64,000 nucleotides of DNA, from contig PDPT01000042.1 of NCBI GenBank assembly GCA_002746605.1, forward strand, positions 1 through 64,000. Reading direction: 5' to 3'. This stretch comes from Ignavibacteriota bacterium (GTDB taxonomy: Bacteria > Bacteroidota > Ignavibacteria > Ignavibacteriales > Melioribacteraceae). The notes below the pieces were generated by a model. The model saw only the letters and a list, made by a program, of their open reading frames with translations. It searched no databases and was not told the origin of the DNA. Shown piece by piece: positions 35,961 through 45,583 of the stretch. The position numbers were made by a program, and so were the translations under genes. Each line of letters begins with the position of its first letter. Within the stretch, counting starts at the first letter, position 1.

Positions 35961-37739
35961 GTGTTTAAAAAATCGTTAATGGCATTATTATTTTTTTTAA
36001 TAAATACTGCCTTATTTAGTCAAACAATCATTTCAGACAATTTACAAGGTGGTACAAAAGGCCGTAAGTATGGCGGTAGTTTCACTTCTGAAGGCTATAA
36101 GCCTGGAATTGGAACAAATCATATCCTTTATAAAGTTCCACAACAAGTATATAATGGTTATATTGAAGTTGAAGTTAAAGGATTTAATTTTAATCATTTC
36201 CAAAAATATTTTCCCAATGAATCAACCCAAACATCTTTTTTTATTATGTATGATGGAAGAGGTGTAAATGAACCAATAACATATAATCCATATTATAGGA
36301 ATAATTTCTTCAGATGGGAAATTGTTTACAGAAGTGTTAAGAAAGGTTCAAGTAGTGGAAACAGATTTAAGGGGAAAATGCATACTGCTGCTGAAACTCC
36401 GAAAAGATTAAATGCCACAAAAGCTTGGTGGAAATCGCTGGCACATGGTACCGCATCTGACTGGAGTATCGAACCAAATGGTATCAGAGTTTCTTGGGAT
36501 CCCAATAGATGGTATAAAATAAGGGTTACTTGGAATAACGATACTAAAGATTTCAAAATTTATAGAGATGGTAAAGAAGTTTGGCATAACAAAAAGAATA
36601 AAGGGAATTCATTTAGTGGAGAGTCTCATGCTGGACACTGGTTCCCAGCAAAATCTCCTTACCCATGGTATCCAAAAGATTTTAGAATTTGGTTGGGAAG
36701 TGGACCACGTAAATATTCTAGTAAATTACCAAATTTAGTTTATAGAAATTTTAAAGTAGTTAAAACCTCTGGTAATCCAGATCCAGACCCAGACCCAGAT
36801 CCAGACCCAGATCCAGACCCAGATCCAGACCCAGATTCAGAGGGTGATTTAGTCGTAACATCCCCGGTTGCTGGACAAATGTTACAAGCGGGATCTACTC
36901 ATGAAATTAAATGGAATCCTGCTGGTGGATCTTCCGTAAGATTATATTTTAGTTCTAATGGAGGAAGTAATTGGAGAACAATAGTTCGTAGAACTGCTAA
37001 TGATGGAAGTTATAATTGGAGAGTTCCTAGTGTGACCTCTAATAATTGTATTATTAGAATTAAAAATTTAAGTAACAGTACTAATGTTAGAAGTGGAGTA
37101 TTTAAGATTGGAAATTCTTCAACTCCACCGCCATCTGGTGATTTAGTTGTAACATCCCCAACAAGAGGACAAGTACTACAACCAAGATCTAACCATGAAA
37201 TTAAGTGGAATCCTGCTGGTGGATCTTCCGTAAGATTATATTTTAGTTCTAATGGAGGAAGTAGTTGGAGAACAATAGTTCGTAGAACTGCTAATGACGG
37301 AAGTTACAGGTGGAGAGTTCCTAATGCAACCTCTAACAATTGTATTATTAGAATTAAAGATTTGAGAAATAACTTGAGTGTTCGTAGTGAAAGATTTAGA
37401 ATTTCTAATGTTTCTGGTTCATATCTAGAAAATAATGAAAATGTTGAAAGCGTAAATGCTTTCGAAGAGAAACCAACTAAATTTTCTCTTAATCAAAATT
37501 ATCCAAATCCTTTTAATCCTACAACTACTATTACTTATGCTATTCCGGAAGCAGGTTATACTGAATTAACTGTTTATAACTCGCTTGGTCAAGAAGTACA
37601 AAAGTTAGTTTCAGGTTTTAAATCTCAAGGTACATACAATATACAATTTAATGCTGAAAATTTATCTTCAGGTATTTATTTCTATACTTTGAAATCAGGA
37701 AATTTTGTACAAACTAACAAAATGTTATTGCTTGAATAA
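35961..37739 (+). CDS. T9SS-secreted protein with uncharacterised N-terminal lectin-like domain, PD linker and two Kre9-like domains
   Basis: A 592-residue protein with a GTG start and a signal peptide ending near Ser20-Gln21. Residues about 22-268 form a Trp- and Tyr-rich domain I do not recognise; its pattern (GGSF.SEGYKPGIG, W..DPN.WY.I...WNNDTKDFKIY, then DFR.WLGSGP) suggests a concanavalin-like beta-sandwich. A Pro-Asp repeat linker follows (about 272-292), then two nearly identical Kre9/Knh1-like domains (295-392 and 393-485) and a T9SS type A sorting domain (506-592, NYPNPFNPTT). The paralogue at 37934 has the same first domain. It is probably a polysaccharide-binding or processing surface protein. 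Confidence 0.78.
   Translation: MFKKSLMALLFFLINTALFSQTIISDNLQGGTKGRKYGGSFTSEGYKPGIGTNHILYKVPQQVYNGYIEVEVKGFNFNHFQKYFPNESTQTSFFIMYDGRGVNEPITYNPYYRNNFFRWEIVYRSVKKGSSSGNRFKGKMHTAAETPKRLNATKAWWKSLAHGTASDWSIEPNGIRVSWDPNRWYKIRVTWNNDTKDFKIYRDGKEVWHNKKNKGNSFSGESHAGHWFPAKSPYPWYPKDFRIWLGSGPRKYSSKLPNLVYRNFKVVKTSGNPDPDPDPDPDPDPDPDPDPDSEGDLVVTSPVAGQMLQAGSTHEIKWNPAGGSSVRLYFSSNGGSNWRTIVRRTANDGSYNWRVPSVTSNNCIIRIKNLSNSTNVRSGVFKIGNSSTPPPSGDLVVTSPTRGQVLQPRSNHEIKWNPAGGSSVRLYFSSNGGSSWRTIVRRTANDGSYRWRVPNATSNNCIIRIKDLRNNLSVRSERFRISNVSGSYLENNENVESVNAFEEKPTKFSLNQNYPNPFNPTTTITYAIPEAGYTELTVYNSLGQEVQKLVSGFKSQGTYNIQFNAENLSSGIYFYTLKSGNFVQTNKMLLLE
36777..36837 (+). repeat. Pro-Asp coding microsatellite
   Basis: A run of about ten six-base units alternating CCAGAT and CCAGAC encodes a Pro-Asp linker between the N-terminal domain and the first Kre9-like domain. 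The unit is in frame, so slippage would lengthen or shorten the linker without a frameshift. Confidence 0.85.
36843..37410 (+). repeat. tandem 294-bp duplication (Kre9-like domain)
   Basis: Two copies of a 98-codon unit start at 36843 and 37137 (GGTGATTTAG in both). A core from about 36903 to 37070 is almost identical at DNA level to the second copy, including synonymous positions. This indicates a recent duplication or ongoing gene conversion. Confidence 0.85.
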
Positions 37740-37749
37740 ATAGTAATTT

Positions 37750-37783
37750 TTCTCAAAGTCTGCAAATATGCAGGCTTTGAGAA
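37750..37783 (+). terminator. hairpin after a T9SS gene (terminator-like)
   Basis: TTCTCAAAGTCTGCA at 37750-37764 pairs with 37769-37783 around an AATA loop; only one G-T wobble interrupts the 15-bp stem. It lies ten bases after the stop codon. The T-run precedes the stem and does not follow it on the + strand, so it may act as an mRNA end-stabilising structure instead of a classic intrinsic terminator. Confidence 0.6.
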
Positions 37784-37933
37784 AACAAATATCTTTCTTA
37801 TATTTACTACCATACTTTAATTTTTCCATTCCAAGAATTATGACAATTATTACGCATACGAAAAAAAGCTTAATGTTAATTAAGTACAGTTAGTTATTAG
37901 TTTTATTGTATATCATAAAAAAAAGAGGAAGTT

Positions 37934-39622
37934 ATGAAAAAAAAATACTTGTTATTACAAATGTTTATTTTTTTATTTTTTGTAAATAGCTATGCACAAA
38001 CCCGAATTATATTTGATCCATTAAATAATGGTTCCACAAATGGTACTGTAGTTGGTGGTTCATTTACGTCTGAAGGTTATAAACCGGGTATAGGAAAAAA
38101 TCATATTTTATATAATATTCCAAAACAAATATATAATGGATATATAGAAGTTGAAGTGAAAGGATTCGATTTTAATGATTTTCAAAGATACTTTCCAGAT
38201 CAATCAACTCAGACACCATTTTTTATTATGTATGATGGTAGAGGTGTAGATGAACCAATGGAGTATAATCCAGAATATAGAAATAATTTTTTCAGATGGG
38301 AGGTAGTATATAGAAGCACAAAACCTGACTCTGATAGTGGAAATCGTTTTAAGGGAAAAATGCATACTGCTGCTGAAACAGATGAAAGGTTAAATGCAAC
38401 AGAAGCTTGGTGGGAAACGATTCCTGATGGTACAGCTGCTGATTGGACATTGGAACCAAATGGTTTACGAGCTTCATGGGACCCAAACAAATGGTATAAA
38501 ATAAAAGCTGAATGGAATAATGACACAAAGGATTACAAAATCTATAGAGATGAAATTGAATTTTGGCATAACAAGAAAAATAAAGGAGAACCATATGACG
38601 GGGAAACAAAGGGAGAGCGTTTTTTCCCAGCTGCATCACCTTATCCATGGCTTCCGGTTGATTTTAGAGTGTGGTTAGGTAGTGGACCAAAACAATATTC
38701 AAGCAAAATGCCTAATCTTGTCTTTAGAAACTTTAAAGTAGTTGATTATAATCAGAGTCCATCATCATTGGAACTTAGAATCCCTAATGGAGGAGAAGAA
38801 TTAAGAGCTAATGAAAAAATGCCAATATTGTGGAATAGTGATAATGTTGACACAATTGGAATTAGTTTTAGTAGTAACAATGGAAAAAGTTGGACCCCAA
38901 TAGTTGATAAAATAGCTAATACCAATAAATATTTATGGACTGTCCCAAATATTCCATCGGATTCATGTTTAATAAAATTATTTTCTTCTTCGGATAAAAC
39001 GGTTTATGATATTTCGGATTCAGTATTCAAAATCTCAGAAGCTTTGAATTTATCAATAAATCTTATAAGCCCTAACGGGGGAGAAGTATTTGTTGTTGAT
39101 TCTACTGCAGAAATAAGTTGGACAAGTGAAAATATTGAATACGTCAAAATTTATTATTCAATTAACAACGGAATGGTTTGGCAAGATCTTGTTAGCCGTC
39201 CTGCAAATCAGGGAAAATATAAATGGCATATTCCTAATAAAAAATCTGATAGTTGTAAAATCAAAATTACTGCATTAAATAATGAAGAGATTTTTGCAAT
39301 CAGCGATAGTTGTTTTGTAATTACCGATTTAGTGGGAATAACAAAAAATAATTTGCGTTCTGATTTTTCATTAAGTCAAAATTATCCAAATCCTTTTAAT
39401 CCTGATACTAAAATTGAATATTATATTCCTGTAAAAGAATTTGTTGAATTATCTGTTTATAATGTCCTGGGACAAAAAATTACAACACTTGTTAATGATA
39501 TAAAAACAGCAGGTTTGCATACTATCAATTTTAATGCTGGAAATTTAAGCTCAGGAATGTATTTTTATAAAATAACCGCCGGGGATTTTAGTAGTCTAAG
39601 GACTATGATTTTATTAAAATAA
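37934..39622 (+). CDS. T9SS-secreted paralogue with the same uncharacterised N-terminal domain
   Basis: A 562-residue protein with a signal peptide ending near Ala21-Gln22. Residues about 23-271 are strongly similar to the first domain of the protein at 35961-37739 (shared blocks GGSFTSEGYKPGIG, YNGYIEVEVKGF, NRFKGKMHTAAET and FRNFKVV). Two Kre9/Knh1-like Ig domains follow (about 277-372 and 373-470), without the Pro-Asp linker, and then a T9SS type A sorting domain (about 478-562) with NYPNPFNPDT. The two paralogues are adjacent and co-directional, so they probably arose by tandem duplication. A GAGGAAG ribosome site precedes the ATG. The function is unknown; it is predicted to act on the cell surface. 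Confidence 0.78.
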   Translation: MKKKYLLLQMFIFLFFVNSYAQTRIIFDPLNNGSTNGTVVGGSFTSEGYKPGIGKNHILYNIPKQIYNGYIEVEVKGFDFNDFQRYFPDQSTQTPFFIMYDGRGVDEPMEYNPEYRNNFFRWEVVYRSTKPDSDSGNRFKGKMHTAAETDERLNATEAWWETIPDGTAADWTLEPNGLRASWDPNKWYKIKAEWNNDTKDYKIYRDEIEFWHNKKNKGEPYDGETKGERFFPAASPYPWLPVDFRVWLGSGPKQYSSKMPNLVFRNFKVVDYNQSPSSLELRIPNGGEELRANEKMPILWNSDNVDTIGISFSSNNGKSWTPIVDKIANTNKYLWTVPNIPSDSCLIKLFSSSDKTVYDISDSVFKISEALNLSINLISPNGGEVFVVDSTAEISWTSENIEYVKIYYSINNGMVWQDLVSRPANQGKYKWHIPNKKSDSCKIKITALNNEEIFAISDSCFVITDLVGITKNNLRSDFSLSQNYPNPFNPDTKIEYYIPVKEFVELSVYNVLGQKITTLVNDIKTAGLHTINFNAGNLSSGMYFYKITAGDFSSLRTMILLK

Positions 39623-39646
39623 CTTTTTCCCAATTTTGATAAATAT

Positions 39647-42538
39647 ATGAAGTTAAAGAAATTTATTTCAATTATATTATTCTTTTTATCTTATCAAATT
39701 TTTGGACAAAGTTCAAATATTACAGTTACTTCTCCATCTGAGAATGATATTGTAAGTGCTGGTTCAAAATATATGATTACTTGGAGTTCAATTAATGTTT
39801 TTAACTTAAATATTAAATATTCTCTTGATAATGGTAACACTTGGAAAATAATATCCCATTCTGTTAGTGCAATTAAACGACAGTTTTTGTGGGATATTCC
39901 TTCCAACTTAGAAGGTAATATTTCTATAAAGTTGTCATCACTCGAAAATGAAAATATTTTTTTTTTAGTTAAGAATGTTTTAATTAAAAATAATCAGAAT
40001 AAATCCGGAAGAAATAAATCCTTAATTAAAGAACTTCATAAATCTAAAACTTCTTTGTTAAGAATAATGCCTCTTGGTAATTCAATTACGAGGGGAATAA
40101 TAGAAAGTGCAACCAACACTGGATACCGAAAATATTTATCGGATTTGTTATTAAATGAAGGTGTTGATTTTGATTTTGTCGGTAGCCAGGTTGATGGCAC
40201 TATCGAGTTTGATAAAGACCATGAAGGACATGGTGGCTGGAGTGCGGCATCTAATGTAAATCGTTCCAAATCTTTAGTAGATAGTGTTTATCGCTTTTTA
40301 ACGAATAATCCTCCTAATATTATTTTACTTCATATTGGTACGAATGATATAGGAACATTTCAAGTATTAAATGAAAATGTAACCGATTTAGTAGATGAGG
40401 TTTCTGCAATTTTAGATTCAATTGATAGATTTGAACAAGAGAACTCTTTAACTATAACTGTCTTATTAGCACAAATAATTCAACAAGTGGATGATCCTGC
40501 TACAATATTTGTAAATGAAAGGGATTCAGTTATTGCTTTTAATCTTGCTTTAGAGAGCATGGTTAACAGTCGAATTAGCAATGGTGATAAAATTGTTTTA
40601 GTAAATCAAGAATCAGCTCTCAACTATCCAACTGATTTAAGTGATGGAGTTCATCCTAATGAAATTGGTTATCAAAAAATGGCAAATAGATGGTTTTATA
40701 GTTTGATTAATAATATTTTGCCTAAAATAACTCAAAACCCTGTTGCAAAAGGAGGAGTTGAAGGAGATACCGTTACTTATAAAATTGAAGTGGAATCTAA
40801 AAGTCCAGTAACTTATCAATGGCGTAAAAATGGTGTAAATATTTTTGGAGCGACAAGTAGTTCATATACTGTAACAAATATTGCTGCTGGAGATAGTTTA
40901 AATAAATATAGTTGTGAAGTTAAAAATGATTATGGTAGAGTAATAAGTAAAGAAGCTGATTTATATTGTACTCCTTTTGATGAAAGAGTTAAAGGAGGAG
41001 AAATAACGAGTTATACATTTGAAGAAAAGAGTGGAAGTGTTATATATGATAAAGCCAATACTTCTTTTCCGTTGAAGTTAAGGATTTATACACCTTATGC
41101 TGTAGATTGGTCAAACACTTCGCTAGAGATTGTTCAGGGTGCTAATATTATTTCAAATAGATACGCAGAAAATGTCATTAATAAATGCAAAGCAACTAAT
41201 GAACTTACTGTAGAAATGTGGATTATTCCTGCAAATAATACTCAGACCGGACCTGCCAGAATAGTAACTCTATCGGAAAATGCTTCCAATAGAGATTTTG
41301 GTATTTTCCAGGATGGCTCTGAATATATTTTTAGGTTAAGAACTACTAATACTGATAATAATGGTGAATCAAGTACAGCTAGCTTTACTTCACAACAAGA
41401 TTCATTACTTCATATTGCTTGTACAAGAAGTAACAATGGAGGTACAAAAATTTTCATTAATGGTATAGAAAAGAAAAATTCGAGTATTATCGGTGATTTT
41501 TCAAATTGGGCATCTAACTATTATTTAAGTTTAGCCAACGAAATTGTTGATTCAAAACCTTGGCTTGGTAAGTTCTATTTATTTTCTATCTACAATCGTG
41601 CATTGAGCAGTAATGAAATTATGCATAATTATTCTATAAAAGTACCTGCAACTTCTAATTTATCTCCTCCAACTGATTTGATATCTGAATCAATTGCTGA
41701 TACTTCAGTTTATTTAGAGTGGATTGATAATAATACTACGGAAATAGGCTTTATTATAGAAAAATCGATAGGTAATAATTTCTCTTTCTTCCAATATGAC
41801 ACAACGTTAACTGATATAAATAATTATTTTGACAAAAATGCTAAACAAGGAATCAGATATTTTTATAAAGTTAAATCTTTTAATGAATTTATAACTTCGG
41901 GCTATTCAAATGAATCAGAAATAATGTTACCCTTAAAATCTCCAAGTTCATTAACAGCAGTAACAGACAATAATAATAATATAGTTCTAAACTGGAGAGA
42001 TAATTCTCTAGGAGAATCTACTTTTATAATTGAGGGAAAGGCAGATCATCCTGATTCTAGTTATCATTTTATAGATTCAGTAGATGCTAATGCAACAACA
42101 TACATTGATAAATTTCCTAAGTTTTTTTCTCCATATAATTATAGGGTTTTTGCAAAATCCATTGATACAGTTTCTAATTTTAGCAACGAAGTAACTATTA
42201 CTGTTGTAGGAATTAAACAGATTACTAATAACATTCCCGATGCTTATGAACTCAAACAGAATTATCCGAATCCTTTTAATCCAACAACAACAATAGAATA
42301 TAGCATTCCTTTACAAAAAAATATTGTTGTGAATGAGAGAAAGCAATCTAATAATAATGTAACTCTAAAAGTTTATGATGTTCTTGGTAAAGAAGTTGTT
42401 ACCTTAGTTAATGAGTTTCAAAAACCGGGAGCATACTCAGTTAAATTTGATGCGGATAAACTATCGAGTGGAATTTATTATTACCAATTAAAAACATATA
42501 GTTTTATAGCAACAAAAAAAATGTTATTACTGAAGTAG
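39647..42538 (+). CDS. T9SS-secreted SGNH esterase with Ig, LamG-like and FN3 domains (paralogue)
   Basis: A 963-residue paralogue of the protein at 29649-32582. The signal peptide ends near Gly20-Gln21. Order: Kre9/Knh1-like domain (about 22-113); SGNH hydrolase (138-355) with Ser146 in PLGNSIT, Asn233 in GTND and Asp333/His336 in DGVHPNE; Ig-like (357-445); LamG-like (448-670); two FN3 repeats; and a T9SS type A sorting domain (862-963) with an extra loop of about 12 residues after the SIP motif. GTND and HPNE fit the SGNH consensus better than in the first copy, so esterase activity is likely. Surface deacetylation of a polysaccharide is the best guess. Confidence 0.83.
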   Translation: MKLKKFISIILFFLSYQIFGQSSNITVTSPSENDIVSAGSKYMITWSSINVFNLNIKYSLDNGNTWKIISHSVSAIKRQFLWDIPSNLEGNISIKLSSLENENIFFLVKNVLIKNNQNKSGRNKSLIKELHKSKTSLLRIMPLGNSITRGIIESATNTGYRKYLSDLLLNEGVDFDFVGSQVDGTIEFDKDHEGHGGWSAASNVNRSKSLVDSVYRFLTNNPPNIILLHIGTNDIGTFQVLNENVTDLVDEVSAILDSIDRFEQENSLTITVLLAQIIQQVDDPATIFVNERDSVIAFNLALESMVNSRISNGDKIVLVNQESALNYPTDLSDGVHPNEIGYQKMANRWFYSLINNILPKITQNPVAKGGVEGDTVTYKIEVESKSPVTYQWRKNGVNIFGATSSSYTVTNIAAGDSLNKYSCEVKNDYGRVISKEADLYCTPFDERVKGGEITSYTFEEKSGSVIYDKANTSFPLKLRIYTPYAVDWSNTSLEIVQGANIISNRYAENVINKCKATNELTVEMWIIPANNTQTGPARIVTLSENASNRDFGIFQDGSEYIFRLRTTNTDNNGESSTASFTSQQDSLLHIACTRSNNGGTKIFINGIEKKNSSIIGDFSNWASNYYLSLANEIVDSKPWLGKFYLFSIYNRALSSNEIMHNYSIKVPATSNLSPPTDLISESIADTSVYLEWIDNNTTEIGFIIEKSIGNNFSFFQYDTTLTDINNYFDKNAKQGIRYFYKVKSFNEFITSGYSNESEIMLPLKSPSSLTAVTDNNNNIVLNWRDNSLGESTFIIEGKADHPDSSYHFIDSVDANATTYIDKFPKFFSPYNYRVFAKSIDTVSNFSNEVTITVVGIKQITNNIPDAYELKQNYPNPFNPTTTIEYSIPLQKNIVVNERKQSNNNVTLKVYDVLGKEVVTLVNEFQKPGAYSVKFDADKLSSGIYYYQLKTYSFIATKKMLLLK

Positions 42539-42663
42539 CTAGCCACTATATGAATAATGGGTTATACCTATTAGAAATTAGGCTGTTGTTTTATCCAATC
42601 TTTATATTTTCGGTTGAAACTGATTAGAAAATATTTAATTTTCAACTTCACATTTTCTTAAAA

Positions 42664-43537
42664 TGTTTTACAGACATCTTTCTAAGATACCATTATTTAT
42701 TAAGTAGTTATTTTATTTCGATGAGCTTTTATTCCTTTTTTGAAAGTGTAAATGTTTAATCCATTTACAAAATCACACCCAAAACTTAAATAAGATTGAA
42801 CTTTATTTTGATTTTCAATGTCTTGAAAGTTTTAAAATATTTTTACCAATCTATATCTTTCTCCTAATCTTGGCAACGTTTCAGTTAAAAAATATTTCTC
42901 AGAATTGAGTTCTGCCCTTAACTTACTCCTTAAGAAGGTATATTTATGTCCTAATCTTCTTAGCTTATTCATTGCTTTATTAACTTCTTTAACAACATGA
43001 GACTTATCAAAAGTAATTGAAGCATTTTTAAAATAAGTGTTACAATACGAAATAAAAGTGGATATATCAATACATACTTATTTTGTTTCTAACAGTCTTA
43101 TCTTTTTTTGGCACTTTTTTTAACACATTCACCATCTTTTCCAATACTTTTACACTTCTTGAAATCAACCATTGTGGTAATTTAATTATCTCCTCTCTTT
43201 ATGAGTATCAAAACCAATCTTCTTTAACTAATCAATCTCAGAGCTTTCATGAGCTAATTTTATAGTACTATGAGTTTAATACCCTTGCTACATAATTAAC
43301 CTGCATCACATTCTTTATCAACAACATAACAAAGGCTTCGAATAACAAAATAAAACTACTTTCTTTTCTTAGTTAAGGAGCTGGCTGGGTTATGATTTTT
43401 CCATCTGATTGTTTAGCTCTAAGCACTTTACAATCAATAAAATATTGATGTTGGAAAAAGTTTAAATACTTCCACCCTCTTTCTACTCGGTCATAGATAC
43501 TGTAACTCATACCATCTAGGATAATAAATTTACTACC
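42664..43537 (-). pseudogene. decayed ISL3-family transposase
   Basis: On the minus strand, fragments in different frames line up in order with an ISL3 (IS204/IS1001/IS1096/IS1165) transposase. The N-terminal WKYLNFFQHQYFIDCKV and DGKIITQP lie at about 43385-43480. FEAFVMLLIKNVMQVNYVARVL lies near 43270-43350, and CIDIS..ISYC..YFKNA runs into SITFDKSHVVKEVNKAMNKL at about 42961-43075 (the DDE-region FDxxHVxxxVNKA signature). LGERYRLVK, FQDIENQ, then GCDFVNGLN and GIKAH near 42720-42860 and NNGILE near 42690 complete it. Stops and frameshifts interrupt it repeatedly, so it is inactive. No convincing terminal inverted repeats were found. It separates the T9SS block from the next glycosyltransferase operon. 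Confidence 0.78.
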
Positions 43538-43939
43538 TTTTTCGAAAATTATTTCAAATATAAAATCTTATTTCCCACACTAAAAGTAACTGCTCTCTCA
43601 TACCTTAGAGAAAACTTAAATCCAACACTAACTTAAATATATTTTCTATCTCTAAATATAGATTTTTTTATTTATCCTGTGTTTTGCAGCACATTTTTTT
43701 GCTCAATTAATAAGTATTTTTTTTTTACATTTTACAAAATTATTTACTGTACTTATTATGAAAAGGGGTAGTTGATATCACTAGAGTAGCTAAAAAAAAC
43801 TGTAACCATTTTGTTCAAAAACAGAAAAATGACTTTATTAAAATAATTACTTAATCTTTTTTACTATGCCACTAAATATAGTGTGGAGTAGTTAATTATT
43901 AAATATTTATTATTATGAAATTATTACCTTGAAGAAATT
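43538..43939. other. AT-rich spacer after the transposase remnant
   Basis: About 400 bases without a recognisable gene. They may contain the outer end of the decayed insertion element and the promoter of the following glycosyltransferase operon, but I could not identify inverted repeats, a target duplication or a confident promoter. Confidence 0.4.
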
Positions 43940-45571
43940 ATGAATTTACGCAAAATAGTGATAGTAATCTTTTTAATATTCCTTAGCTTAAGAATAATAA
44001 CTTTGTTAAATGCTGATCAGTTTGAAGATCATGATAGTATTCAATATTTAACTATGATAAGAAATATTGCTGATGGAGATTTTGATTCTTTATTTGGCTA
44101 TAACCCCGATAAGACTTTTGTTTTTGCATCTCTTGGAGCTTTAACCTTACCAATAACCAATTCAGAAGTTATATCAGCTAGATTAGTATCTCTATTATCA
44201 TCTATAATTCTTTTTTTTGTAATTTATTTTATTTCGTTAAAGTTAACAAATAGAAAAATTTCTCTTTTGGTTTTGCTATTATATTCAATTCATCCTTTGT
44301 TAGTTGGGTTTTCTGTAGGTATTCTAACAGAGCCTCTTTATGTTACAATTATTTATTCGGGTGTTTACATTTTTCTTTTGTTTCTTGAGAAACCTTCAAT
44401 TAAATACATTTTTCTTTTAGCTTTAGTTTTTTCTTTGGGTTTCTTGAATAGAACTGAAGGAATTATTTTTATCGCATTAATTCCTGGCTTTATGTTCCTT
44501 TTGAAAATAATTAAAATTAAACTCAATATTTCTTGGCAAAAAACTTTTATTTACAGTTTCCTTTACGTGCTTCTTTTCTCATTATTTATATCACCACAAA
44601 TTTATCGAGTTTCATCTCAATTAGGGAAGTTTGCTCTTAATGGTAGACAAGTTTGGCAACTAATTTTGCATAAAAATGATGGCAGACCATATAATGCTAA
44701 AATCAGAGGATTAGATTATTCCGAATCTGAAGTAAATTTAATTTATTTAATGAAACATCCCGAACTTAGGAAAGAATTAAAAACTCAAAGTTCTTCAATC
44801 GCTAATTATTTTAGTAATGTTATAGTGCAACTTAAAATATTTTTTAAAGAAAGATTTTTTGATTTGTTTGGTAAATTTGAAGTTTTAATCCTAATCTTAG
44901 GAATTTTCTTTTTATTTTGGAAGAAAAGATTTTTTTCGATTTTAATCATATTTTTATTTTTAAGTATGTTTTTTATTCCGCCTCTTTTGCATGATGTGGA
45001 TATAAGACACATTTTAATTTTAATTCCGTTTTTAATTATAGTTTTAGCAATAGGAATTTATGATAGTGCAGAATTTTTAATAGAAATTTTGCACAGATTA
45101 AAATTTAAAGTTAAAAAAAATCTATTAATTTCAATACTTTTTCTTGGAGTTTTATTTTTTGTTTTCCCCCGATTAAAAAGTAAAATAGAAAAGCCTGCAG
45201 TAAATGATGAATATAATAAAAATGAAATTATAACTTTAGCTAATCTTATTAATCCGGATAAGACTAAAGATAGAAAGAGTAACATCGTTTCTATAAAAAC
45301 ATATTTATCATATTTTGTAAATGGTAAATTTTTTCCTTTTCCGTTTACAAACTATAAAAAATTGATAAGATATTGTGAATTGAATCATATCGATTACTTA
45401 CTCCTTGATAATAGAAATATGCAACAATACGAAGTTCTTAATATTTTTTCTACTAAACAAAATATAAAAGAATTTGATTTGGTTTATCAAAGCAATATTG
45501 ATCAAGATAATGAGTTAAGACTATACAAATTTTTAGGTGAAAAAGAAATGACTGTGACCAATAGTGAATAA
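43940..45571 (+). CDS. GT-C (GT39-like) membrane glycosyltransferase
   Basis: This 543-residue protein has about ten membrane helices and a soluble C-terminal tail. After the first helix the loop contains acidic residues (QFEDHDS, about residues 27-33) where GT-C enzymes of the dolichyl-phosphate mannosyltransferase/ArnT type carry the catalytic Asp. FLNRTEGI near 173-180 and a later region LLHDVDIRHI also fit this group. With the polyprenyl-phosphate sugar synthase and the GtrA protein just downstream, it probably transfers a flipped sugar to a periplasmic acceptor, as in GtrABC systems. A 12-base gap follows. Confidence 0.72.
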   Translation: MNLRKIVIVIFLIFLSLRIITLLNADQFEDHDSIQYLTMIRNIADGDFDSLFGYNPDKTFVFASLGALTLPITNSEVISARLVSLLSSIILFFVIYFISLKLTNRKISLLVLLLYSIHPLLVGFSVGILTEPLYVTIIYSGVYIFLLFLEKPSIKYIFLLALVFSLGFLNRTEGIIFIALIPGFMFLLKIIKIKLNISWQKTFIYSFLYVLLFSLFISPQIYRVSSQLGKFALNGRQVWQLILHKNDGRPYNAKIRGLDYSESEVNLIYLMKHPELRKELKTQSSSIANYFSNVIVQLKIFFKERFFDLFGKFEVLILILGIFFLFWKKRFFSILIIFLFLSMFFIPPLLHDVDIRHILILIPFLIIVLAIGIYDSAEFLIEILHRLKFKVKKNLLISILFLGVLFFVFPRLKSKIEKPAVNDEYNKNEIITLANLINPDKTKDRKSNIVSIKTYLSYFVNGKFFPFPFTNYKKLIRYCELNHIDYLLLDNRNMQQYEVLNIFSTKQNIKEFDLVYQSNIDQDNELRLYKFLGEKEMTVTNSE

Positions 45572-45583
45572 GGAATCGCTGAC

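Noticed and set aside
36777..37410. CRISPR-like array
   Set aside because: The repeats are coding (Pro-Asp units and a duplicated domain) with no spacer pattern; no CRISPR or cas gene is seen in the window.
43083..43265. 60-residue frame on the + strand
   Set aside because: It is the complement of the decayed ISL3 transposase and has no ribosome site or recognisable features.
42539..43939. Terminal inverted repeats of the ISL3 element (for example CCACTATAT near 42543 and near 43870-43885)
   Set aside because: Matches were short and imperfect and no target duplication was seen, so no element ends are called.
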